A stretch of 64,000 nt of DNA from Apoderus coryli (Eukaryota; Arthropoda; Insecta; Coleoptera; Attelabidae), in contig OU452206.1 in the NCBI GenBank assembly GCA_911728435.2, positions 10,632,297-10,696,296 of the forward strand. Direction: 5' to 3'. A program made the translations under genes and the position numbers. This document shows positions 10,701 through 21,500 of the stretch, piece by piece. Every line of letters begins with the position of its first letter. Position 1 is the stretch's first letter. The notes below the pieces were generated by a model. It ran no database searches. It worked only from the letters and a program-made list of their open reading frames with translations, and had not been told where the DNA came from.

Positions 10701-13062
10701 TAGTAGCGTTACAAGGGCAATAAGATTATTAACAAAAAAATGTATGCCACTGGCTCTAATTTAATTTCGACATTGTCTTGAGAAAAAGCAACCAAAACTA
10801 CAACTTTTTCATGTGAGGCCTCACCTGAAGTCCTTAGTTTACGCTACTCCTATGGAAACTGTGGATGACCCATGGAATCGCATTATTGCTGGGTGTAATT
10901 CGATTAGAAACGACACTGGTATTTTTGTGAGAGTTCGCCAGTCAATTAGGAGAATATTGGACTCATGTATCCCAGCTAGATGTGGTCACTTTCAACAGTT
11001 TTTGTATTTTCTTGTATTAGGTAAAAAATTAAAGTACAGTCAGTAGCGTACCTATATATTTTTTGTGAATAATTTTTATTAAGTTGCCCCCTTAACGCCA
11101 CTGGACTTATTAGTTCTGATCTAGTTATAGGGCCATATAAGCTCCCTATTTCTAGCAACAACGCTGCTAATTTCCAAAGAAACCGGTAATTAAAAAAACT
11201 TTAACACCTGGTATCTTGGAAACAATGCATTTCCGGACGTATGTCTATAGGAACTTTTCTTCATAAAATGACCGGAGAAATCACTTCCTTAAATATTGCT
11301 GCAACTTTTTGAAACATCCTGTATACAGGGTGTTTCATAATATATGCGCAGGACTTCAGGATGTGAGAGCTCGTCCAAAAATATGAAAAAAAGTTTCTAT
11401 TAACTAACCCTCTAAAATGCACCATTTGAAATTGAAAAAAAAAATCCGTTTTTTGCGGATATCTCCGGAACTGTTTATCGTACAGAAAAAAGCTTCCGTA
11501 ATCATTTTCTACTCATAATAGGCTATGTGTTGTGCAAGAATGTTTTTTTTTAATTCATAATTGGTGAAGATTTTGAAGGGGTAGTGGGTGTTTTTCTCCC
11601 CAATTTCTACGCCACTGGAAAAAGTACGGTTTTAAAATACCCATTTGAATTGCCAATGTTTTCTACACAAAAAAAGTACTCTTGGTCATAAGCTCTAAAG
11701 TTGACCATTTTCGGGCAAAATGAACCTGTTAAAAATTTGTTGAAATAAATTTAATTTTTTCTACTAATTAAACGTTAACTTCATAATTGCAAAATTTAAA
11801 AAAAAATGAAGAAATGATAGAAAAGTTGTTTTTTTTAATTCTCCAAACCGTAAAAATAGGCGAAGAATTGCTGCGTGCATTGAAGCTAACGGCGGACATT
11901 TTCAACATTTAATTTAACTGTGTATGGTTTTTTTAATTTTGCAATTATGAAGTTAGTTTGGTTTTGTTACTTGTTCTAACGTTTAAATAAATTTCGTTTA
12001 ATTAGTAGAAAAAATTAAAATTATTTAAAAAAATTGACCAAGTTGATTTTCCTCGAAAACGGTCAAATTTGCTTATGACCAAGAGTATCTTTTTTGTGTA
12101 GAAAGCATTGGCGGTTCAAATGGGTATATTAAAATCGTACTTTTTCCAGTGGCGTAGAAATTGGGGAGAGAAACACCCACAACCCCTTCAAAATCTTCAC
12201 CAATTATTAATTTAAAAAACAAAAATTCTTGCACAAACATAGTTTATTATGTGTAGAAAATGCTTACAAAAGCTGTTTTCTGTACGATAAACGGTTCCGG
12301 AGATATCCGCAAAAACGGATTTTTTTTTTCAATTTCAACGAAAATGGTGCATTTTAGATATAAACTTTTTTTCATATTTTTGGACGAGCTCACACATCCT
12401 AAAGTCGTGCGCATATATTATGCAACACCCTATATATGTTCACACACAGATCTCACTATGCCAGAAATCACAAATTCCATCATCAGGCTCTATAGTAAAT
12501 CTTTCGTGATTGTTAATTAATTGATGATTTAAACATTCATGTATACCTACATAAATCATAATCAAATCATTAAAAATACTAGAAGTACTTAAATTTGGTT
12601 TAACTTAACTGCTAAAATAATTCCCAACTAAAACACAATTTTTTTTATTTTAGCAGTTTTAGTAATTCTATTCATAATCCCAGACTGGCAGATCATTCCA
12701 ATTACGCTATAAAATTAGTAGGTAGTATTCACAACATTTATTTATTGCATATTTATATCATATTTTACACCTAACTATCCAAACGATCTTTAAATGCCTT
12801 AAATTTCCAACATTTTCATTAAAAATAACATTTTATCAATAATAATGCTGACGTACTTTAAAACAGGTAATTTAAAATTACTTAAATCTGTTGTGTTATT
12901 TATTTTCAGGAAGTTTGCCGCGTTAACGACAATAAATGCATTACAGTACACAAAGATCACTTTTTCTTGAAAAAAGAAGAAAATTCCAATTGTTGGAATT
13001 GGGACGTAAAACCAACTCCAGCAGGATGTAAATGTATCACACACAACACTCTCCTAATTTAA
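4798..13062 (+). CDS. Secreted cystine-knot ligand, Trunk/PTTH-like, isoform A
   Basis: Proposed exons are 4,798-4,812 (tentative, weak GTTAGA donor), 4,944-5,312, 7,422-7,571 and 12,910-13,062; the last three join in phase 0. Exon 2 opens with a hydrophobic run (VIITAIIFSILIVNS) that fits a signal peptide, followed by an acidic, Asn/Asp/Gln-rich propeptide. The junction of exons 2 and 3 creates KEKR, a furin-type site, just before the Cys-containing domain. The mature part is about 98 residues with Cys in CRVKK, SRYTAYEC, EVC, NKC, NCW and a final GCKC. The pattern C-KK-x(n)-PSRYxxxEC and the C-x-C end recall Trunk/PTTH ligands of the Torso receptor. IL-17 (L-K-R, HC, GCTC) and Spaetzle are alternatives. 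I am confident of a secreted cystine knot, less so of the subfamily. AATAAA follows at 13,297. Confidence 0.7.
5938..6903 (+). mobile_element. piggyBac-like non-autonomous element with TTAA duplication
   Basis: It is flanked by TTAA at 5,934-5,937 and 6,904-6,907, the exact target of piggyBac transposases. The ends are perfect 12-bp inverted repeats, CACGTTCGCTGC and GCAGCGAACGTG. Subterminal GTGACTTAT/ATAAGTCA-type repeats occur on both sides. At about 966 bp it is far shorter than an autonomous piggyBac, so it is an internal-deletion derivative. It keeps a start-like region near 6,298 (ATGGCGGAAGATGACGC, acidic) and a transposase tail at 6,362-6,600. Confidence 0.85.
6362..6601 (+). pseudogene. 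piggyBac transposase C-terminal cysteine-rich tail
   Basis: The open frame encodes PCRSCTTNDVEGN, then SYHCSACVGTPYLCIGVCFE. This matches the layout of the piggyBac C-terminal zinc-binding domain: CxxC, a spacer, Y-x-C-x-x-C, P-x-L-C, then C-F. The catalytic DDD domain is missing, so it cannot act as a transposase. It may survive only because it lies near the element's right end. Confidence 0.75.
8111..8141 (-). ncRNA. Degenerate hammerhead-like motif
   Basis: On the minus strand CTGACGA (8,141-8,135) is followed after about 19 bases by GAAACGTT (8,115 downwards). CTGACGA fits CUGANGA. The bases between pair only partly (around GATCA and TGGTT), so this is probably an old remnant. Confidence 0.3.
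8238..8782. repeat. Local direct duplication with a poly-C run
   Basis: A block around ATCCCTAGGACATTGATAAT occurs at about 8,246 and again at about 8,652. A block around CAATGTCAGAGGGATATT occurs at about 8,599 and again at about 8,733. The inserted part between the copies (about 8,287-8,597) contains a run of about 19 C near 8,553-8,572 and a smaller C run near 8,328. The 119-residue open frame on the minus strand here spans the poly-C as a Gly run and has no coding character. Confidence 0.55.
8894..9834. mobile_element. Large foldback element, about 470-bp arms
   Basis: The whole segment is a long imperfect palindrome centred near 9,362. It starts TACAAGGTGTTTCTAATATAGG and ends with the mirrored sequence ending AACACCTTGTATA. 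Internal blocks such as GGTTTTAAAGATGACTGCC (about 9,010) and GGCAGTCATCTTTAACACCC (about 9,698) confirm the symmetry along the full arms. There is no transposase. The TA-flanked ends with ACAAGGTGTTTC look like a Tc1/mariner-type non-autonomous element. Confidence 0.75.
10641..11325. mobile_element. Internally deleted DDE transposon with transposase tail
   Basis: The ends are inverted: TACAGGGTGTTTCAAAAAG at 10,641 and its mirror ending GAAACATCCTGTA at 11,325. The frame at about 10,813-11,046 (+) encodes HLKSLVYATPMETVDD, RIIAGCNSIRND, RVRQSIRRILDSC and GHFQQFL. This is the typical C-terminal tail of an IS630/Tc1-like insect transposase (I-I-x-A-C, R-V-R-x-S, C-I, G-G-H-F). The catalytic part is missing, so the copy is non-autonomous. 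Confidence 0.75.
11324..12433. mobile_element. Foldback element, about 540-bp arms
   Basis: It begins TACAGGGTGTTTCATAATAT and ends with the mirrored ATTATGCAACACCCTATA. Mirrored internal blocks include TTTTTGCGGATATCTCCGGA (about 11,452) with TCCGGAGATATCCGCAAAAA (about 12,297). Another pair is GGGGAGAAACACCCAC-type sequence near 12,164 with GTGGGTGTTTTTCTCCCC near 11,586. Its left end shares the TGTATACAGGG junction with the previous element, so two elements abut at one TA dinucleotide. No coding remains. Confidence 0.75.
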
Positions 13063-14874
13063 ACTTAATATTTACACTAGAGTATTGTAAGCCAGACTTA
13101 TTTTTATACCTATCTGTATACTTTATAATATAATCAATATGAAGAAATATAATCCAAAAATATTTTGAAGCGAAATGTTATATTAATTTTAATAATTCTA
13201 AATTAGCTTCATTCGATTCTTTGAAGGTAACTTTTGAAGACACAAGCAATTTATCTAAATACAAATACCTAATTTAATCAACTATTGCTGTAAATTAATA
13301 AAGTTTCAAATAAATATAATGCAAGCATGTTTATGTATTTATTTTGTAGATGAAATAATATTATTTCTATTCCATTAAATTAAAATAAATATAAAAATAT
13401 TGATCAGGATTGCATTATAAAAATATGTTAACTTGGAAAACAACAATTCCTACCATCCAATAGGTATTTTGTTTTAATTGAAAGGAACGATTTTGTAAGG
13501 CAAAATGAATTAATAAAATAAGCACTCTACGGAGTCATTAAAAAATACATGAAAAAAGTGACCACACGGCGTTCGCCGAAACGGTGTACCACAAGACAAT
13601 TGACATGGAATCAATAAGATGTTTTACGAATCTAAGATCCCAAGCATTTATTTATTGAAAAGGTACCTATTTATCAGCATATTCAAACAAAATACTATAA
13701 TGTGCCTTTCAATATTACTTTAAGCCAGAGCATTGTCTTCCTTTTAAATAAATGGCCAAAGCATTGCGTTTATAAAGCCAATGCTTTAAACAAATCTGTA
13801 ATTAAAATGTACGGACGCTACTGTCTTCAAACCTACCATTTTAATAATATAATGCCTAATATAGTTTGACATCTGACTGGTTCTATACAGAATCTATCCC
13901 TATGACTCAATTTTCAATTACTTAAAAAAGTATTAAACAATTGTAAATTCTAACAGAATGTTGTAATGTTCTTCACGAAATTGTAAAAATACATTTTTAG
14001 TAAAATAACATTCATCAGTAATTACTGATGCGCTGCCAGTAAATAATCGACAATGCGCGAGTTTACATTTTTTAAAACAGTGTGTTACAGAAATGGAACA
14101 CACTGTTTTCTCGAAAAACTGCCATTTGACAAAATCACTCTACCTTCGGTCTCGCGGTTTTGTCATGTCAGTTTTTCTCGATTGGCAAAATTATTTCGTT
14201 ACAAAAAGAAATTTCTCCGATAAAAGAAAAGGTCTTCTGTTTTTACTGTTGACAAAAAATAATACCAAATAAATTAGGTTATGTTATGTTCTTGACACTA
14301 GTTGTATCATGTCTAAAGTCTAAAAAGCGCTTTCAAAAGCATTACGAAATGATGGATCGCTCTAAAAATCGTTTACCTGATCAACTCTGATGTGATGAAC
14401 GCGACCATTGTATTTATAAAGACAATGCTGGTAGTTTGCAAGACTTTTATTTTAGAAATTTTGCATTTACTTATAGGCAAGAAATTAAAAAAATAAATAA
14501 AAATTAACCCAAGTAGGATTTTGTTGCTGAAAGTGAAACACCGTGGGGCGAGGTTACTTCTCGAAGTAACCTCAATAATTTGAATTGAATAAAGTGTTTA
14601 AAAAGAATTCGAAATGTTATTAGTTATTATACATCATTTTTAAGTCTTAGTTACAGACGAATCGAATCAAATGGTAGATGCAGGGGCACACGTCTAAATT
14701 CGCACGAACATCCAGAGAAACCACCGACAAAATCAAAAACAGTGAACAAAATAAAATCGACAAAAAACACAACACATACCTAACAATAAATTGACGTTGA
14801 AGTTTGTTCTATTAAAAATTATAACAAATACCTAATACTAATACATACAAAATTGATTCAATTTGTGTTTACAG
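13063..14874 (+). other. 3' UTR of isoform A and intron to last exon B, with a hairpin pair
   Basis: The first 240 bp are the probable 3' UTR of isoform A. Beyond it there is no gene. At 14,074-14,109 a perfect 13-bp inverted repeat (AAAACAGTGTGTT / AACACACTGTTTT) encloses about 10 bases. It is followed at once by a second inverted repeat, GAAAAACTG...GACAAAA against TTTTGTC...CAGTTTTTC. The word GCATTGTCTTTATAAA recurs in variants near 13,735, 14,405 and 17,245. Confidence 0.5.
13297..13302 (+). terminator. AATAAA polyadenylation signal, isoform A
   Basis: An AATAAA hexamer lies 235 bases past the stop of last exon A, giving isoform A its own 3' end upstream of last exon B. Another AATAAA-like word at 13,311 is also possible. 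The hexamer is common in AT-rich DNA, so this is only consistent, not proof. Confidence 0.4.
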
Positions 14875-15030
14875 GATGTTTGTGCGACAATTGACAATTG
14901 TGCTACTGTGGAACAGACACGTTATTTTCTGAAAAGACCTAACACAACACATTGTTGGAAGAAAGCTGAATTTATTGTGACCTCTGGATGTAATTGTGTT
15001 CATCATTATAAGTATAAAATACATGAATAA
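14875..15030 (+). CDS. Alternative last exon of the cystine-knot ligand (isoform B)
   Basis: A TTTACAG acceptor precedes GATGTTTGTGCG, which opens in the same phase 0 as the exon at 12,910. It encodes 51 residues and a stop, with Cys in DVC, DNC, HCW and GCNC, ending in a basic and aromatic tail. Aligned with the other last exon it keeps V-C at the start, the x-F-L-K motif, C-W and the final G-C-N/K-C, but most other residues differ. It can therefore replace the second half of the knot in the mature protein. An AATAAA lies at 15,123-15,128. Joining it to exon 3 (ending 7,571) keeps the frame; joining both last exons is impossible because each has its own stop. Confidence 0.7.
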   Translation, partial: DVCATIDNCATVEQTRYFLKRPNTTHCWKKAEFIVTSGCNCVHHYKYKIHE

Positions 15031-15660
15031 GATCTATATATTTAGTTATTATATATGTTAGATTTAGATAATCAGTTACATTTACCATATTTATATAATA
15101 TATTCTTTATTTTACTTGAAAGAATAAAATATAATTTTAAACAATAGTCCATAGTCCATTATTGAGTTGGAGTTGGAATTTATTGCATATAAATAAGTCT
15201 TACCCCCACAAAATAAGCTTAATAGAATTAACCATCAATTATCATACCAGACATGTTTCAAAACACCAAATTTCATCATCACCTCGTGCAAAAATTTTTT
15301 GTTATTACTGATCAATAAAAGCTATATGAATTTACAACAGCATTGTTTTATTATTTTTTTTCTTTTTGTACCTATATAGTCTAGACTAGGATTTTGTTTA
15401 ATTTAAATTCGATATCCAATGTATTTTAATATATACAGGGTGTCTCAATTGTTCCAAACAAACTTTAGACTTAGCTTCTACAGCTGGAAAATCACAAAAA
15501 GTCATTATAAGTAATTATAAATAATAAATTGAAATGTAACACAGTTATTACATATCTCAAACTCCATACTAAATTAACAATGGTCAATGCCTAAAGGGTG
15601 ATATACATTTTCAAGGGTACCTAGTACCTATACATGTTATCCTCTCAGAACTTTTTTATG
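15031..15660. other. 3' flank of the cystine-knot gene
   Basis: It contains AATAAA at 15,123-15,128 for isoform B. A decayed hammerhead-like family member lies on the minus strand at about 15,246-15,295 (GAAACATGTCTGG follows a degraded GTGATGA core). A TACAGGGTGTCTCAATTG terminus near 15,433 looks like a truncated DNA-transposon end. I see no gene. Confidence 0.45.
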
Positions 15661-16255
15661 CAATGCCGCTGACTTCTACCGTTCGTACGAATACGTAATT
15701 GATATTGGTTACATTAGATGCAATTCAGTATTCAGCAGTGCATATTTATTTTATGTAATACCATTTTCTTAATACTTTATTAATTAAAAACACTGACAAT
15801 GAATATCCAGCTGAAATCTGAAAATGAAGAACGTACTTGGGTTGACGATTATTACTTAACGAGAAAACCAAATGGGGAGTTCATTCATGCTCTCTGCTAT
15901 TTGCTTCCATAACTTTTTATTTAAGTCTCTATTATGATCATGTTTACTTTCTTGGCCCCACAAAGGCCTTCTTTGTTTTTTCCTGTACCTTCTAAAGTTA
16001 TAAGGATTTCGCCGCACATCGTCAAGTCTTCTACTGCGCACAAATACTGACGAAAAAAACAAAATACCTACCTAGTTTGGTCGCATCAGAATATCATTCG
16101 AATTCATGACCGTAACAAACGTTCTTATGCACTGTAACCTGTAACCTGCATCATAAAGAAGGATTTATTTTTCCTTCAGACGAGTTCGTATATATGAATT
16201 CGTAGTAATTTGTACGAATAAATTTTCGTACGAATCCGCATCCAATGTAACCGCC
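15650..16255. mobile_element. Possible PIF/Harbinger-like relic
   Basis: Two short coding traces point away from each other. On the plus strand from 15,799 there is ERTWVDDYYLTRKPNGEF, like the start of a Harbinger transposase. On the minus strand at 16,062-15,856 there is DLNKKLWKQIAESMNE, like a MADF/Myb-SANT domain. PIF/Harbinger elements carry such a gene pair. The flanks share inverted words around TTCGTACGAATNCG (about 15,685 and about 16,225) and GGTTACATT/AATGTAACC. Both frames are too short to be intact. Confidence 0.35.
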
Positions 16256-16286
16256 GCCTAACTGTAAAAGATACAAGATATTATAG

Positions 16287-16723
16287 TAGGGATACCGATC
16301 TTTTAGAAAAATAATCGATTTTTGAATCGATTCGAATCGGTTCTAAAAAAATCGATCTCAGAAAATCGGACCAAATTTGAATCGATTCACAAAGATCGAT
16401 TGTCTAAGACAAATAGCAAGCGTACTAACTGATTCGACTTCGGAAAACCTTTTCGACAATTCCGCGTTTGTAGCATTAAGTATTAGGGCCAGTCCAATTG
16501 ACGACGTCAACTCCAATTCAGAGAGTTCGGTATTAGTTCAACGAGATATCGACGACCATGAAAATGTAAAATAAAGTTTTCACTTTTTCGATCTTTTAAA
16601 CGATTCTAATAAAAAAATAATCGATTCTAAAAAGATCGTTTTCAAAATAATCGATTAAAATATCGATTATTTGGTTCGACAAAAATCGATTCCCAAAAAA
16701 TCGATCTAAAATCGGCATCCCTA
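16287..16723. mobile_element. Non-autonomous hAT-like element with AATCGATT arrays
   Basis: It starts TAGGGATACCGATC and ends GATCTAAAATCGGCATCCCTA in inverted orientation. The flanking octamers TATTATAG and AATTATAT agree at six of eight positions, a decayed 8-bp duplication. Both subterminal zones repeat AATCGATT and GATCGATT words. A 65-residue open frame at 16,377-16,574 has no domain I recognise and could be a remnant of a transposase. Confidence 0.65.
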
Positions 16724-18505
16724 AATTATATTATTCTACTCGCATATCGGGATCGGGTGAGATGTCAATCGCCATCGGCGCGCGCGGCATAAACCTCACC
16801 CTGTGGCGAAGAATACCCATAATTATTATACCTTATGCTTGTTGAATACTAATTACAAAGATTAATATTGTGTATATTAATATTTGCTAATTATTACCAC
16901 TACATAGTTTAATTAGGTAGGTATCTCCCTGTTATTACTTATTTTCAAAAATGATGATGTCAATATTCCAGCAAAGATTAGTATCTTTCATTGACCTTAT
17001 AATACTAACGTAAGACCGTAAGACGTAATTCAAATATTAGATCATTGGTATTTTTCTTTTTATCATTTTTGTCAATATTATTAACGCTGAATGCTGCAGA
17101 TAGTGCTTCCATCTGTAACCAAGTATCTCAAATACCAATACAACACAGCAGAAAACTAATATGAAATAAGAATGCGGCTGTTTGTTTTTAAGCAAGAAAC
17201 ACACTGGAGCGGAATTACGCTTATTATAAACTCTTGTCATTGCCATTGTCTTTTCCTTTTAAAGACAATGCCGTTGCCTTTATAAAGACAATATTAAAAT
17301 ATCTTTATTAGTGAGGTTAAGCAAACAAATAAAAGGGCGAACTCTTTTAAAACTAGTAGCAAAGATTAATCTTTGCTAGTAGCATAGATTAGTACCTAGG
17401 TATCGAAATTACCATTTTAAAATTGGGAACTATAAAATGTCAGTATCTAGATTATGCGCACCTATTAATCATTCAGTATTCTATATAGTTGGTAGGTGAT
17501 AAATACGTTTCTCATTGAGTCGTGTCAACAATGCCTTACATGCATATACTTACGTCATATAAATTGCTGATTTTATAGGTTAGTTTTGTATTAGTTTAGT
17601 TTTTAAAACATAGCCAACTTAAATTACTTAATCCAGATCTAGAACACTAGTAATGGAATGGAATTTGCAATGTGAGAGTTGATTTAATGTGTCTATATGT
17701 TAAAGTTAAAACATGAATTAAGACAATAATATAAAATATTGTTAAAGAACCCATTGACAAAAGTGCTGCAAAGTTGTATTTTTTAATAAGTTGGTAAATT
17801 TCGTTTTTGTATACCTAAAAGTGTTTGCGCAGGAAATGAATTTCCGTTCTTGCATTTTTTTGGAAATTAAAAGATGTTAAGGTGGGTAAGTATCCATCTC
17901 TCTTTTAGGTACTTGTACTTACTAAATAAAAACACGATTAGGTTAGGTCGTTTTATAACGTACCTACCACGTAATATATTATTTTACTATTTTTTGTAAA
18001 TATTGTAAAGGCGCTTGCGAAGGATACGAGGTGCTGGTGATAAATCTTCGTCTGTCGGAAAAAAATATTCATTTTTTTAAACCTTTAAAACTACATTATA
18101 GCGGCTTTTTTGTGTAGGTAAATATTATATTAGGTATTATGAAATAATGACTATTCTATTATGTTTATATTAAAAGCAGTATAATAGATCAGTTATATTA
18201 TTATACTGATGTTAATTTAATTGTAACATGAAACGCATTTTAAAGAAAATTATCAGACAATAACAATCAATTATATTGGTCGTTTTAGTAATAATAGCAA
18301 TAATATACATTTAATACTATCATAAGAGTTGGCTTTGCTTCACTTAACTTAACCTTGACACCTCAAACTGAAAAAAATATTTGAGCCTCCAATGGCGTGC
18401 GAGCTTTGCTATTCTACCTTTGGTAAATAAGGTTACATTCGTGAATATAAAGATAATAGTACCACATGGTAGGTATTTGAAAAATAATCGATGTTATTAT
18501 TTCAG
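16724..18505. other. Intergenic DNA upstream of SCAP, no gene seen
   Basis: There is no credible coding sequence. It contains repeated GCATTGTCTTTATAAA-type words near 17,245-17,290 and the hexamer TTAGGT/AGGTTA several times. The SCAP 5' UTR exon and promoter should lie here, because the first coding exon is preceded by a TTATTTCAG acceptor ending at 18,505. I cannot place them. Confidence 0.45.
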
Positions 18506-18532
18506 TATCCTCGAAAAAATGGTGAACATAAC

Positions 18533-21500
18533 ATGACAAGCCGCAGTGAGGTGGCCCGTGCACGGAGCGCTACCACCACTGGCAAATCGACGCTTCAGGA
18601 TAAAGTGGCCACATTTTACTACACGTTAGGTCTACTGTGCAGCAGTTACCCTGCATATGTGTTAATATTTGCCATATTTGTTATTTTGACATGTTGGTGA
18701 GTTTATTCGAGGTATACTTATATATACGATATATTATTTTATTATATTTATTGTTTACTAAAAACCTACTACATCTATTATAACAATTCCATTTTAACTT
18801 TTTAAAGATGATTTCACGTAAAGTATATGCTTAGGTAGGTACATAATTTGCTAATAAATTATTTTGTTACACATTTTTTAAAGCATATTGAAAGTAGATT
18901 AAAAATAAACTTAGTGTAGATAGATATACCTTTCCTATATTAACCTTGACAATAAATAAACAATAAAGATGTAATATAATTATTATTAATACTTAATATA
19001 TTAACAATTTTCCATATCTATAATACACATGGTTAGCAATATTGAATTATATAACTTAATAATTATGAATCAAGTGTACCTTAAACTTTTAGTGTTTTTA
19101 ATTCGATACCCCACAAGTATTCTCACAATAATTATTCTATTAATTTTTAATTTGACTAAAGTAGCGCCTCATGGGCGTAGATGAGATAAGCTAATAAAAG
19201 GGCGAAACATTATCAAGTAAATTGGCAGTTTAGCTTTAAATCCAAGACACTCCAAGAGACAAAAAAAAAATGTAGGGAAGAAGCTGCGATTCGATTATGC
19301 ATGTAAAAGAGGAGAAAACGATTTTATACCATCTGATGAATAATAAAGTACGAATAGGAATAATTGTCTTATTAGTGGCCGATTTTTGCAGACACACCGT
19401 TGCAGTCTCTCTGCGTTTGCAGACGAGAGAGTCGAGACATTTTTATATCTAGTATCGGACCTACAGTCCGATTTAGATATTGTGGCTACTTGGACCCAGG
19501 AATGGTGTTTACCCTTAAATACTTACCATACTGGAAGCAGAAATTCTAAATTTCCTTATTTTATGAATGGTACACCGTACACCTATAGATGTTAAAATTT
19601 GTCAGCTTGACCTTGGGATTACCATGACCGAGGATTTGTCATGGTCATGTTATCTCTTTGTGAATAAAGCAAAAAAATTTTATCTGAGGAGATTGATTTT
19701 CCAAACCTCAAGTTGAATTGGCATCCGGACTAATTTTAGTATTTGCTTCTCCTGTGTGGTCTCTATGGCTGGTGCATGATAAACTGTTGTTGGAATCAGT
19801 AATTTGCAAAATACGAAGGCATATTTTTGTATTTAAGTTATTCGGTCAGATCAAATGTCAAACCTGTGTGCCTTTTACCAAAAAGAAAACGCATACACAA
19901 TTTGGGAAATTTCTTTCGCGAATATTGGAACAACCCTGATTGTAATGAGTGTAACATCTACTACTAATCCAATTACTTTTGGCAAAAAGGCAGGACCTTG
20001 TTATGTTCGAGTCAAGATCGCATGATCTAACAGTCGTTCACGTGTGAAGAAAGATAATTAAATGCTTAAATGAAAGTCGAATCTCCACAAAATAAATTTA
20101 ATAGAAACTATCGGCCATACATGTTTCGGGACTAGACCAGTCCCATCATCAGTGGCATGTCAACAATCGAACAAACACAACACTAAGACGTACAATGTTT
20201 CATTATATTTCTATTGAAGCCATTTTCTGGAAAAATATTTGAATTATAAAAAAATTTTCAATTAAAATTGGTTACATATTTGGTCTAATTTTCTTAATAA
20301 TTTTCTTTTATATATCATACTTTTTCTTTGTTTTTTAATAAAAATATTTTTCCAGAAAATGGCTTCAATAGAAATATAATGAAACATTGTACGTCTTAGT
20401 GTTGTGTTTGTTCGATTGTTGACATGCCACTGATGATGGGACTGGTCTAGTCCCGAAACATGTATGGCCGATAGTTTCTATTAAATTTATTTTGTGGAGA
20501 TTCGACTTTCATTTAAGCATTAAAATTACAACTCCACTTAAGAATGGACTATTTTTTCAAATTAAAGATAATTAAATTTAAATGTAGACAGATATTTTTC
20601 AAACTCGATTTGCATAAATCCGACCATACTCTAATTGTTTTCTTAAAATTCTTCTTAGTACATGAGCATACAATAATTTCTTATTTTGCCGAGCCAATGG
20701 GAATATAGAAGCGCGAGTTTTTGAACATTTTAGTAAAGATCTATGTTTAGAATTCAGTTGAACTGTTTTGTTGCTTTAGCTTTTGGATGGCTATTCAATT
20801 GCAAAGGTTTAATATTATTTCAACAGTAAATTAAAAGACATTTATTGAAATTATTGTATAGTATTGATATCAAATAAGGAATAGCAATAAACTGGTGCCG
20901 TCGAGGTACAAATATCTCTCCGTATTTAAGTCTAAAAGTAATATTGCTGTGACCTTTATGTAATTTTTTTGTTTTATGTTATCTTCTATTATATCAATGA
21001 AAAATTATTCAATATTTCAGATAAATTTTGTAATTTTTGAACCCTTTTTTAAACCTCTTGCCTACGTATTTTGGTACCAAATTTGTTAAAAATCTGTTGT
21101 GAGTTTTTTCTGACCCTGTTTTAGACTTTTCACGGACGCCTGTGGTATGTAAATTTTTTGTCGTGTATTTTTAATAATTATTATTATATTAATAATTAGC
21201 CATCTGGTATGTTTGGGGAAAACCTATATATTTTGTTTTAATTTTTGACCCCTTTTATACTATTTGTGAATCAATTCTGTTATGTGACATTTTTTAGGTT
21301 ATATTCTATCACAACTATGAAAAATTATTCCATATTTATATAGGAAATATTTTTTTATTTTGACCCCTTTTCCACTATTATTTACGAACGCCTATGTAAG
21401 CAAGTTTTTTATGATGCATTTTTTTAAGGTTATATTCTATCTAAGCTATAAATATCTAGTCGATATTTCTTCTTCAACTAACTTGCTAGTGTCTAAGTGG

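Larger units (their letters stand above)
7572..12909 (+). other. Intron 3 of the cystine-knot gene
   Basis: This 5.3-kb intron separates the exon for the first half of the knot from last exon A. Its donor is CAT|GTAAGT and its acceptor TTTTCAG. It contains a direct duplication with a poly-C run (8,238-8,782), three foldback or DDE elements between 8,894 and 12,433, and otherwise AT-rich DNA without coding signals. Confidence 0.65.
20061..20521. mobile_element. Palindromic element with mirrored hammerhead-like motifs
   Basis: About 180 bp (20,061-20,240) is repeated almost exactly as the reverse complement at 20,342-20,521, with about 100 bp between. The left arm runs from AATGCTTAAATGAAAGTCG to CCATTTTCTGGAAAAATATTT and the right arm mirrors it. 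Each arm carries one hammerhead-like motif reading outwards. The arms are much better conserved than those of the other foldbacks, so the element is fairly young or homogenised. Within SCAP pre-mRNA it would fold into a long hairpin. Confidence 0.85.

Noticed and set aside
7422..15030. Naming the cystine-knot gene spaetzle, IL-17 or trunk outright
   Set aside because: Cys spacing and the C-x-C end fit several cystine-knot families. The Trunk/PTTH resemblance is best overall, but without alignment tools no gene symbol is safe.
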